Shown here piece by piece: positions 1-7,406 of a stretch of DNA of 64,000 bases. This DNA comes from Olsenella sp. KH3B4. Lineage in GTDB: Bacteria; Actinomycetota; Coriobacteriia; Coriobacteriales; Atopobiaceae. Where the stretch lies: assembly GCA_900111695.1 (NCBI GenBank), contig FOHD01000004.1, positions 185,395 to 249,394 on the forward strand, in the 5' to 3' direction. The position numbers were made by a program, and so were the translations under genes. Position 1 is the first letter of the stretch; each line of letters starts with the position of its first letter. The notes below the pieces were generated by a model, which was not told the origin of the DNA, did no database searches, and saw nothing but the letters and a program-made list of their open reading frames with translations.

Positions 1-170
1 AGGTCAACCAGCTCCTCAAGCAGTGGGGCGAGATGAACAAGATGATGAGCAAAATGCGGGCGGCCACCCAGGGCGGCAGCAAGAAGCAGCGTCGCCAGAT
101 GCAGTCGATGATGCGCAACATGGGCATGGGCGGCGGCATGCCCGGCGGCGGCCGCGGCTGGGGCATGTAG
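1..170 (+). CDS. ffh: Signal recognition particle protein Ffh, C-terminal end (partial)
   Basis: Only the last 55 codons are present; the reading frame enters at base 3. The peptide is rich in Met, Gln and Lys, with a KQRRQMQSMM stretch and a glycine/methionine tail ending GMGGGMPGGGRGWGM. This is the typical end of the Ffh M domain, which binds signal sequences and 4.5S RNA. The GTPase domain lies outside the window. The gene ends at TAG 168-170 and is followed by a strong hairpin at 241-271 shared with the convergent L,D-transpeptidase gene. Confidence 0.85.
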   Translation, partial: VNQLLKQWGEMNKMMSKMRAATQGGSKKQRRQMQSMMRNMGMGGGMPGGGRGWGM

Positions 171-240
171 CGGCGGCCGCGGCTGCTTCGGAGGCCGGCG
201 CTCTTCTCGCCCTCAGAAATACACGCGTGCGCGCCAAAAA

Positions 241-271
241 GTTGCGGCCCCGAGTTCATCGGGGCCGCAAC
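241..271. terminator. Hairpin between convergent ffh and L,D-transpeptidase genes
   Basis: A perfect 12-bp stem (GTTGCGGCCCCG / CGGGGCCGCAAC) with a 7-nt loop lies between two convergent genes. There is no clear T-tract on the plus strand, so it is probably a bidirectional terminator or RNA-end stabiliser. Confidence 0.7.
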
Positions 272-273
272 TG

Positions 274-1737
274 CTACTCGTGGATGATGACCACGTCGCC
301 CACGTTACACAGCGAGTAGAGCTTGTCTGCGTCATCGTAGGAGAGGTTGATGCAGCCGTGGCTGCCGTTGGTGAGGTAGATGTCGCCGCCAAAGGCCGAG
401 CGCCACGGCGCGTTGTGGAAGCCCATGAGGTTGCCCACGACGCCCATCCAGAAGTCCACGTGGCTCACCCACTGGGGGTTGCCCGACTCGTCGTTGGGAC
501 CGACGAGCGTGGAGGGACTCTGCTTGTTCGTTATGGTCCAGGTGCCCTGCGTCGTGCTGCGGTTGAGGTTGGGCTGACCGGTCACAACGTCGGCCTGCCA
601 GATGACAGAGCCATCCGAGTCGAAGAAGATGGCGTGCTGGTCGGAGATGTCCACGTCGATGTAGCGGGTTGGCCAGTCCTGGCCTTCGGGGTTGTATGTG
701 GCTGCCGTCGTGTAGCAGGGCAGCTCAAGCGTGGTGGGGGAGCCCGTCATGATGTTGTTGTAGATGTCCTGCGCAGCCTCGGCACCGTTGATCGACCAGC
801 CGTAGACGCCGCCGGCCACCACGGACTCCTGGACGCCGTCGGGACGCGTGTAGGTGCGTGCCGTGCCCACCGAGTCTGTCTTTGCGGAGAGGTCACCCTT
901 TGCCCAGGTGGTGATGGCATCCTGGCTGAGGGTCACCGAGAGGTCGTCTCCAATGGTGATCCACTGAGAGATGAGGTCGGCGTCAACGGTCGTGACCTCG
1001 GTGCCGCCAAGCGTGAGCGTGACGGTTGCGGCGAGCATAGCGTTCGCCGTCTTGATGGCATCGTCCACGGACTCCCCGGCCTGGAGAGATTCGTCGCCAA
1101 GCTCGATGGAGGTCGCGAGGGACTTGACCTGCCCCGCGATTGCCTGGGTGGCCGCAGCCTGATCGATGCGGCTCGCCTGCGCGCTGTCAGATGCGGTGTA
1201 GACCTTCTCCGTTGAGTCATAGGTGATGTCGGAGGTGCTTGATCCACCGTTTGCGGAGGATGCGGCGCTCACGGCGTTTGCCAGCGCGGTCGCGATGGCA
1301 TCCGAGTTTAGCGTGACGTAGGAGGAGACGTCACCCGTCGAGAGACTCTGCGTGGTGCCCTGCGCGAGCTCAACGGGCCAGGCCCAGGGGTGCTGCTGGG
1401 CAATGGCGGCGCGCGCGGCGCTCTCGCCGTCATAGGCCAGCGAGACGTCCGCCCCATCAAGCTCGAACGAGACGCCGTCGCCCGAGACGCTTGCCTTCCA
1501 GCCAGACGTCTTGGTGGCGGAGAGCGAGCTTGCAACCTCGTCGACGCTCATGAGCGAGACGTCCTGACCATCTACGCTGGTAGACGGCATGAAGAAGAAG
1601 TTGAAGTATGCCACGCCCCCCAGGTATACGGCGACGACAACGGCAAGCGAGACGAGAAGCGCAATGACGGGGCCGCGGCTGTTGTGTTTTTTCTTGTGCG
1701 AGCCGGCGAAGTGCCCGCCTCGTGAGGACTGTTTCAT
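274..1737 (-). CDS. L,D-transpeptidase with peptidoglycan-binding-like domains
   Basis: The protein has 487 residues. It starts with a basic cytoplasmic segment, then one membrane anchor at about residues 22-48. A long extracellular part follows that resembles the repeated PG_binding_4 modules of YkuD-family enzymes. The C-terminal YkuD domain carries the catalytic motif SHGCINL, with the nucleophilic Cys near residue 462. The family makes 3-3 cross-links in peptidoglycan outside the membrane, or attaches proteins to it. The ATG at 1735-1737 is chosen because it sits just before the basic segment and anchor; longer in-frame starts add an unlikely N-terminus. The gene is convergent with ffh and divergent from the SpoU methylase. 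Confidence 0.88.
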   Translation of the reverse strand: MKQSSRGGHFAGSHKKKHNSRGPVIALLVSLAVVVAVYLGGVAYFNFFFMPSTSVDGQDVSLMSVDEVASSLSATKTSGWKASVSGDGVSFELDGADVSLAYDGESAARAAIAQQHPWAWPVELAQGTTQSLSTGDVSSYVTLNSDAIATALANAVSAASSANGGSSTSDITYDSTEKVYTASDSAQASRIDQAAATQAIAGQVKSLATSIELGDESLQAGESVDDAIKTANAMLAATVTLTLGGTEVTTVDADLISQWITIGDDLSVTLSQDAITTWAKGDLSAKTDSVGTARTYTRPDGVQESVVAGGVYGWSINGAEAAQDIYNNIMTGSPTTLELPCYTTAATYNPEGQDWPTRYIDVDISDQHAIFFDSDGSVIWQADVVTGQPNLNRSTTQGTWTITNKQSPSTLVGPNDESGNPQWVSHVDFWMGVVGNLMGFHNAPWRSAFGGDIYLTNGSHGCINLSYDDADKLYSLCNVGDVVIIHE

Positions 1738-1910
1738 GGTGATGGCTGGTCTCCCTCGGGATGGGATGAGTGTTTGTTCCAGAGTGCTGTCATGTGTGAC
1801 TATAGTAACCCAGGGCGACCAACAGCCGTCCCCCGACCGACTCATGAGAAAAGCTCCAAAGGCCAAGCTTGCGTGAAGGTGGCGCGGGGCGACAGAGGAA
1901 GGCGAAACAA

Positions 1911-2735
1911 GTGGGCTTGCAGACGGTACGCATGGGGAGCGCGGATGACCCGAGGCTCGACACCTACGTGCGGCTGACCGACCACCAGCTGAGAAACAAG
2001 CTTGAGCCCGAGAAGGGCGTGCTTATCGCCGAGTCGAGGCTGGTTGTGGAGGTTGCCCTGGACGCGGGGCTTGAGCCCCTCTCGTTTCTGGTCGACGATG
2101 CCAGGCTGGAGTCCTGCTCCGACCTTATCGAGCGCGCCGGATGCGTTGCCTACGTGCTGCCACATGACCAGATGGAGCGACTCACCGGCTTCAACGTGAA
2201 CAGGGGCCTGCTCTGCGCGATGCGCCGGCCGCGTCCGCAATCGGTTGGGCAGGTGCTTCTCGGCGCTCGCCACGTGGCGGTGCTGGAGGACCTTGTCGAC
2301 GTGACCAACGTGGGAGCGGTCTTTCGCTCGGCGGCGGCCTTGGGTGCGGATGCCGTGCTTCTCTCGCCGCGCTGTGCAGATCCGCTGGGCAGGCGTGCCG
2401 TGCGCGTCTCTATGGGGACGGTCTTCCAGGTGCCCTGGGCGCGCGTCGATGCCAAGGCGTGGCCGGCGGAAATCGTGGCGGACCTGCGCGAGCGGGGCTT
2501 CGCGTGTCTCTCCATGGCCCTTGAGGATGGCGCCGTGCCCATAGATGACCCCTCGCTTGGCTCTGCCGAGAAGATCGCGCTCTTCTTTGGCTGCGAGGGC
2601 TACGGCCTTACGCGTGCGACGCTTGACGCCGTGGGCCGTTCCGTGATCATCCCCATGTCGAACGGGGTCGACTCCCTGAACGTTGCCGCGTCTTCTGCCG
2701 TCGCGTTCTGGGAGCTCTTTGCTCGCAGGCGTTAG
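1911..2735 (+). CDS. TrmH/SpoU-family rRNA or tRNA 2'-O-methyltransferase
   Basis: The 274-residue protein has an N-terminal substrate-binding region and a C-terminal SPOUT knot domain. The three SpoU motifs are visible: NVGAVFRSAAALGAD, IALFFGCEGYGL and IPMSNGVDSLNVAASSA. The family uses S-adenosylmethionine to methylate a ribose 2'-OH in structured RNA; which RNA is modified cannot be decided from sequence alone. The GTG at 1911 is preferred over an upstream TTG at 1869 because AGAGGAAGG (1894-1902) lies 8 nt before it. The gene appears monocistronic and is followed by an intergenic palindrome at 2803-2882. Confidence 0.85.
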   Translation: MGLQTVRMGSADDPRLDTYVRLTDHQLRNKLEPEKGVLIAESRLVVEVALDAGLEPLSFLVDDARLESCSDLIERAGCVAYVLPHDQMERLTGFNVNRGLLCAMRRPRPQSVGQVLLGARHVAVLEDLVDVTNVGAVFRSAAALGADAVLLSPRCADPLGRRAVRVSMGTVFQVPWARVDAKAWPAEIVADLRERGFACLSMALEDGAVPIDDPSLGSAEKIALFFGCEGYGLTRATLDAVGRSVIIPMSNGVDSLNVAASSAVAFWELFARRR

Positions 2736-2802
2736 TAGGGGTTGCAGGCAAGTCCCGCGAGCGGCGCGGGCGAGCCCCGCGAGCGGCGCGGGCGAGTACC
2801 GC

Positions 2803-2882
2803 GGAGAATATCGCCATTTCTTAAAAGAGATACCCGCGACCTGCGAAAACGTCTCCGAAGTTTTAGAAATAGCGATATTCTC
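2803..2882. repeat. 80-bp palindromic intergenic element, copy 1
   Basis: The ends are perfect 11-bp inverted repeats, GAGAATATCGC and GCGATATTCTC. Inside them lie further complementary blocks (TTTCTTAAAA and TTTTAGAAA) and a central ACCTGCGAAAACG. The same 80-bp length, the same ends and a related core recur at 47101-47180; about 58 of 80 positions match by hand count. It lies between the SpoU methylase and fbp, with GC-rich repeats of GCGAGCGGCGCGGGC just upstream. Confidence 0.8.
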
Positions 2883-3032
2883 TGCGACTTTGGACTGGGT
2901 AGGCATTTGGGCCGCCGCGCCCGCAGTCGCCGTCGCAACCGCGGCCATCGTGCGTCTCGCCGAAATCACGCCGTCGACTTTGACGCGCCGGCGCATGCTG
3001 GAACGATGCAACCGTCTGAGGGAGACCGCCAC

Positions 3033-4928
3033 ATGCAGGACACCAACGCCGACCAGCTTAAGTACCTCGAGCTTCTCTCGGAGAAGTTCCCCACCACGCA
3101 GGCCGCATTCACCGAGATCATCAACCTCGAGGCAATTCTCAACCTGCCAAAGGGCACCGAGCACTTCGTCTCGGACGTCCACGGCGAGTACGAGGCCTTC
3201 GAGCACATCCTCAACAACTGCTCGGGCGTCATCCGCGAGCGCGTGGAGGAGGTGTTTAACCTCGAGCTTACGGCGGGCGAGCAGGCCGACCTCTGCACGC
3301 TCGTCTACTATCCGGTCGAGAAGCTCCGCCGCCTGCGCGAGGAGGGCGCGGCAACAGGCGAGTGGTACGCCATCACGCTCATGCGCCTCGTGCGTCTCGC
3401 CCGCCGCCTCTCCGGCTCCTACACCCGCTCCAAGGTGCGCAAGGCCATGCCTGTGGCCTACGCCTACATCATCGACGAGCTCCTGCACATCTCGCCTGAC
3501 GAGCGGGAGGCGCGCCTTGCCTACCACCAGCGCATCATCGACACGATCATCGATACCGGGTCGGCCGACGACTTCATCTGCTCGCTTGCGGCGCTCATCA
3601 AGCGCCTGGCTGTGGACCACATGCATCTGGTGGGTGACATCTTCGACCGCGGGTCTCACGCTGACAAGATCTGCGACCGCCTGATGGGCTACCACTCCAT
3701 CGACGTCGAGTGGGGCAACCACGACATCGTCTGGATGGGCGCGGCCTCGGGCTCGGCGGCGTGCTTGGCCGCCGTGATTCGCAACAACATCCACTACGAG
3801 AGCCTTTCGATCCTCGAGAGCGCCTATGGCGTGAGCCTGCGTGAGCTGGCGCTCTTCTCGGAGGCTATCTACACGCAGGACGATGGCATGACGCCCATGG
3901 AGAAGGCCATCTCGGTCATCCTCTTCAAGCTCGAGAGCCAGGTCATCATGCGCCACCCCAACTGGCACATGGAAGACAGGCTGCTGCTGGGGCATGTGGA
4001 CGCGTCCCGGGGCGTGCTCGAGCTCAACGGCACCACGTACGAGATGCGCACGCGAGACTTCCCCACGCTCGATCCGGCCCACCCCTATGAGCTCTCGGCA
4101 GACGAGAAGCGCGTGATGGACGGCCTCATGGACGCCGTGCGCTCCTCGGACAAGCTGCGCGCCCACATTGGCTTCCTCTACGATCACGGGTCAGCCTACC
4201 TGGTGCGCAACGGCAACGCGATCTTCCATGCCTGCGTCCCCATGAACGAGGACGGCACCTTCTGCGCCGTGCGCCACCAGGACCGCCTCCTCGCCGGACG
4301 CGAGTACTACGACTACGCCGATCGCCTTGCTCGCCAGGCCTGGCACGAGCACGACCAGGTTTCCCTCGACTGGATGTGGTACCTCTGGTGCGGGCGCTAC
4401 TCGCCGCTCTCGGGACGCGTGGTGAAGACCTTCGAGCGCACCTACCTCACCGACCGCTCCACCTGGGAGGAACCGCGTGACCCATACTTCAGGCTCACCG
4501 AGAAGCCCGAGGTGGCACGGCGCATCCTTACGGAGTTTGGGGCTGATCCGGTTCACGGCCACATCATCAACGGCCACACCCCCGTGCACGCTGCGGATGG
4601 CGAGAGCCCCATCAAGGCGGGTGGCCTTCTCGTGGTTATCGACGGTGGCTTCTGTCAGGCCTACCACAAGACCACGGGCATCGCGGGCTACACCCTCATC
4701 TCGGACCCCAGGGGCATGCGCATCAAGGCGCACCGGCCCTTTGGCACCATCGCCGACGTGCTCGATCTCAATGCCGACATCATGAGCGACGACGACCGCT
4801 TTGAGATCTACCCCAGGCCAAAGACCATTGGCGACACGGACACGGGTGTCCAGATTCGCGGACAGGTAGCAGACCTGCGGGCGCTTCTCGACGCATACCG
4901 CACCGGCATGCTTCCCGAGAGGGGATAG
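3033..4928 (+). CDS. fbp: Fructose-1,6-bisphosphatase, class III
   Basis: The 631-residue protein matches the class III (Firmicutes-type) FBPase family, usually 640-670 residues. It hydrolyses fructose 1,6-bisphosphate to fructose 6-phosphate in gluconeogenesis. The calcineurin-like metal site is complete: DVHGEYEAF near residue 48, VGDIFDRGSHADK, VEWGNHDIVW and GHIINGHTPV. The ATG at 3033 is chosen because GAGGGAGA (3018-3025) is 7 nt upstream; ATG 3005 is a weaker alternative. No other gluconeogenic gene is adjacent. Confidence 0.93.
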   Translation: MQDTNADQLKYLELLSEKFPTTQAAFTEIINLEAILNLPKGTEHFVSDVHGEYEAFEHILNNCSGVIRERVEEVFNLELTAGEQADLCTLVYYPVEKLRRLREEGAATGEWYAITLMRLVRLARRLSGSYTRSKVRKAMPVAYAYIIDELLHISPDEREARLAYHQRIIDTIIDTGSADDFICSLAALIKRLAVDHMHLVGDIFDRGSHADKICDRLMGYHSIDVEWGNHDIVWMGAASGSAACLAAVIRNNIHYESLSILESAYGVSLRELALFSEAIYTQDDGMTPMEKAISVILFKLESQVIMRHPNWHMEDRLLLGHVDASRGVLELNGTTYEMRTRDFPTLDPAHPYELSADEKRVMDGLMDAVRSSDKLRAHIGFLYDHGSAYLVRNGNAIFHACVPMNEDGTFCAVRHQDRLLAGREYYDYADRLARQAWHEHDQVSLDWMWYLWCGRYSPLSGRVVKTFERTYLTDRSTWEEPRDPYFRLTEKPEVARRILTEFGADPVHGHIINGHTPVHAADGESPIKAGGLLVVIDGGFCQAYHKTTGIAGYTLISDPRGMRIKAHRPFGTIADVLDLNADIMSDDDRFEIYPRPKTIGDTDTGVQIRGQVADLRALLDAYRTGMLPERG

Positions 4929-5075
4929 CCCGGCTTTGCGCCTGGTGCCGGCCCCCATGCGGGTCTCTCGGCGTGCAACGGGCATGAATCGTTGCTGCGA
5001 TTTAATAATGGACGCCCGGTAAATGGGTACGCTAGAGCCAGGTACATGCACGGCACCGGACGAAAGGGTCCACAC

Positions 5076-6977
5076 ATGGACATGGATGACAACAAGAGAC
5101 GCAGGTCAATGCTGATCTACGTGCTCATCGCGATTGTGGTGTACCTCGCGGTGAGCCAGACGCTCTACCCCAACTTGGTGAGCTCGCAGGTGACCGAGAC
5201 CAGCTACTCTCAGTTCCTCGACGACGTCGACAGCAACAAGGTTGTTTCGGCCGAGATTGACACCAGCAACAACGAGATCAAGTACACCGAAGGCACGGGC
5301 GACTCCCAGAAGATCTACAAGACAACCGCCTGGCCCAACGATGACACCCTCGCGACCACGCTCAAGGACCACGGCGTTGACATGACGGCGTCGATTCCCG
5401 ACACCTCGGGCGATCTGTGGCTCTACATGCTCATCGCCTACGGCCTGCCGCTCGTTGGCCTGTTCCTGCTCGGCTGGTGGGCAAACCGCCAGATGAAGAA
5501 GCAGATGGGCGACGACGGTCCGTCGATGAACTTTGGCGGAGGCTTTGGCATGGGTGGCGGTCTTGGCCGCTCAAACGCCAAGGAGGTCAAGGGTGAGGAC
5601 ACCGGCGTCACCTTCAAGGACGTCGCCGGCCAGGACGAGGCCAAGGAGTCGCTCCAGGAGATTGTTCACTTCCTCAAGAACCCCGGCAAGTACAACGAGA
5701 TCGGTGCCAAGTGCCCCCGCGGCGCGCTGCTTGTGGGCCCTCCGGGTACGGGCAAGACGCTGCTCGCCAAGGCCGTGGCTGGCGAGGCGGGCGTTCCCTT
5801 CTTCCAGATCTCTGGCTCCGAGTTCGTCGAGATGTTCGTGGGTCGCGGCGCAGCCAAGGTGCGCGACCTCTTCAAGCAGGCCAAGGAGAAGGCCCCCTGC
5901 ATCGTCTTTATCGACGAGATCGATGCCGTGGGCAAGAAGCGCGACATGTCCATCAACTCCAACGACGAGCGCGAGCAGACCTTGAACCAGTTGCTCTCCG
6001 AGATGGACGGCTTCGATAACCACAAGGGCATCGTGGTGCTCGCCGCGACTAACCGTCCCGAGACCCTCGACCCGGCACTGCTGCGTCCCGGCCGCTTCGA
6101 CCGCCGCATTCCTGTCGAGCTGCCCGACCTCGCCGGTCGTGAGGCCATCCTCAAGATCCACGCTAACGACGTCAAGATGGAGCGCGACATCGACCTCAGC
6201 GTGATTGCCCGCTCCACGCCCGGTGCCTCTGGCGCCGACCTCGCCAACATCATCAACGAGGCAGCACTGCGCGCCGTGCGCTACGGTCGCAGCCGCGTCT
6301 CCCAGGAGGACCTGGAGGAGTCGGTCGATGTGGTCATCGCCGGCGAGAAGAAGAAGTCGACGGTCCTCTCCGAGCACGAGAAGGAGGTCGTGGCCTACCA
6401 CGAGACCGGCCACGCCATCGTCGCCGCCATGCAGAGCGGCTCCGCCCCCGTCCAGAAGATCACGATCGTGCCGCGCACCTCGGGTGCCCTGGGCTTCACC
6501 ATGCAGGTGGAGGAGGACCAGCACTTCCTCACCACGCGCAAGGAGGCAAAGGACAAGATCGCAGTCCTGTGCGGCGGCCGTGCGGCAGAGGAGCTCATCT
6601 TTGGCGAGATGACCACCGGCGCCTCGAATGATATCGAGAAGGCCACCCAGATAGCACGCGCCATGGTCACCCAGTACGGCATGTCCGACAAGTTCGGCAT
6701 GGTGGCCCTGGGCCAGCAGCGCAGCCGCTACCTTGGCGGCGGCGCCGAGCTCACGTGCTCCGAGGGCACTGCACAGGAGATCGACAATGAGGTTCAGGCG
6801 CTCGTCGAGGAGGGTCACTCGCAGGCCATGGAGACCCTCAAGGCCAATCGCTTCAAGCTTCACGAGATCGCCCACTATCTCCAGAAGAAGGAGACCATCA
6901 CGGGCGAGGAGTTCATGAAGATGCTCAAGCGCGACGACGGCTTTGCCCCGCAGTTCTCTGCGCAGAACGCACAGTAG
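5076..6977 (+). CDS. ftsH: ATP-dependent zinc metalloprotease FtsH
   Basis: The 633-residue membrane AAA+ protease has two N-terminal membrane segments (about residues 10-30 and 108-130) flanking an extracytoplasmic domain. The AAA module has Walker A GPPGTGKT near residue 220, Walker [13 protein letters not shown], and the second region of homology. The M41 protease domain has the zinc site HETGH near residue 442. It degrades misfolded membrane proteins and short-lived regulators. A Gly/Met-rich linker ([13 protein letters not shown]) follows the second membrane segment. The ATG at 5076 gives a conventional N-terminus; upstream in-frame ATGs lack good ribosome sites. A hairpin at 7018-7050 ends the unit. 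Confidence 0.96.
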   Translation: MDMDDNKRRRSMLIYVLIAIVVYLAVSQTLYPNLVSSQVTETSYSQFLDDVDSNKVVSAEIDTSNNEIKYTEGTGDSQKIYKTTAWPNDDTLATTLKDHGVDMTASIPDTSGDLWLYMLIAYGLPLVGLFLLGWWANRQMKKQMGDDGPSMNFGGGFGMGGGLGRSNAKEVKGEDTGVTFKDVAGQDEAKESLQEIVHFLKNPGKYNEIGAKCPRGALLVGPPGTGKTLLAKAVAGEAGVPFFQISGSEFVEMFVGRGAAKVRDLFKQAKEKAPCIVFIDEIDAVGKKRDMSINSNDEREQTLNQLLSEMDGFDNHKGIVVLAATNRPETLDPALLRPGRFDRRIPVELPDLAGREAILKIHANDVKMERDIDLSVIARSTPGASGADLANIINEAALRAVRYGRSRVSQEDLEESVDVVIAGEKKKSTVLSEHEKEVVAYHETGHAIVAAMQSGSAPVQKITIVPRTSGALGFTMQVEEDQHFLTTRKEAKDKIAVLCGGRAAEELIFGEMTTGASNDIEKATQIARAMVTQYGMSDKFGMVALGQQRSRYLGGGAELTCSEGTAQEIDNEVQALVEEGHSQAMETLKANRFKLHEIAHYLQKKETITGEEFMKMLKRDDGFAPQFSAQNAQ

Positions 6978-7017
6978 GAATGCCCGATCAGCCAATTGCC
7001 CGTTCGTCTTACATAGC

Positions 7018-7050
7018 GACGCCGCACGGAACCCTTTTCCGTGCGGCGTC
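7018..7050 (+). terminator. Terminator-like hairpin after ftsH
   Basis: A 14-bp perfect stem (GACGCCGCACGGAA / TTCCGTGCGGCGTC) with a 5-nt loop sits 40 nt after the ftsH stop. The region downstream is not strongly T-rich. Confidence 0.75.
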
Positions 7051-7103
7051 ATGCTCTTCTCGGGCTAAATCGGCAGGCGCTCGAATACGCGCCGCGAACG
7101 TGC

Positions 7104-7109
7104 TATCAT
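7104..7109 (+). promoter_or_regulatory. Extended -10 promoter element for the ileS leader
   Basis: TATCAT is preceded by TGC, giving an extended -10 box just before the T-box leader. No good -35 is seen 17 nt upstream. Transcription would start near 7116. Confidence 0.5.
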
Positions 7110-7115
7110 GCAGGC

Positions 7116-7380
7116 CTGAAGGCTGTGAAGGGGACAGGTAGCCTCGGACAGCGTCAAGGGAAGCGAGCGGGGATGGTGGGAGCCCGCCTTGGCGTCCGTC
7201 GCAAGATCACCCCGGAGCTGCGGTCCCAAAGCGGGAGTGCTTCTCGCCCGCAAGTAGGCGCCGACGGAGTGGCCGCCGATACAGGCCAGCCGAGTTTGGC
7301 GGAAGATCCGCTCGCTGGGTGGTCACAAGCGAAGTGTGAAACGAGCGCTTCGTCCCAGCACGAGGGACGGGCGCTCTTTT
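7116..7380 (+). promoter_or_regulatory. T-box leader with isoleucine specifier (ileS)
   Basis: Stem I contains GCGGGGATGGTGGGAGCCCGC and, in the specifier loop, an ATC isoleucine codon at 7206-7208 followed by ACCCCGGAGCTGC, a pattern typical of T-box leaders. The T-box itself, GGGTGGTCACAAGCG, is at about 7317-7331, and its TGGT bulge can pair with the ACCA end of uncharged tRNA-Ile. GCTGGG (7314-7319) pairs with CCCAGC (7354-7359) as antiterminator. The alternative terminator pairs GAGCGC and CGTCCC (7343-7356) with GGGACG and GCGCTC (7364-7376), followed by TTTT. This indicates transcriptional control of ileS by isoleucyl-tRNA charging. Confidence 0.88.
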
Positions 7381-7406
7381 GTGCCCGCGAGATGGAGGGT
7401 GTCCAG

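Noticed and set aside
1842-4187. Long open frame on the minus strand opposite fbp (781 codons)
   Set aside because: It is a mirror of the GC-rich coding sequence of fbp and the SpoU gene. Its translation has no recognisable domain and is rich in His, Val, Arg and Gly as expected from antisense codons.
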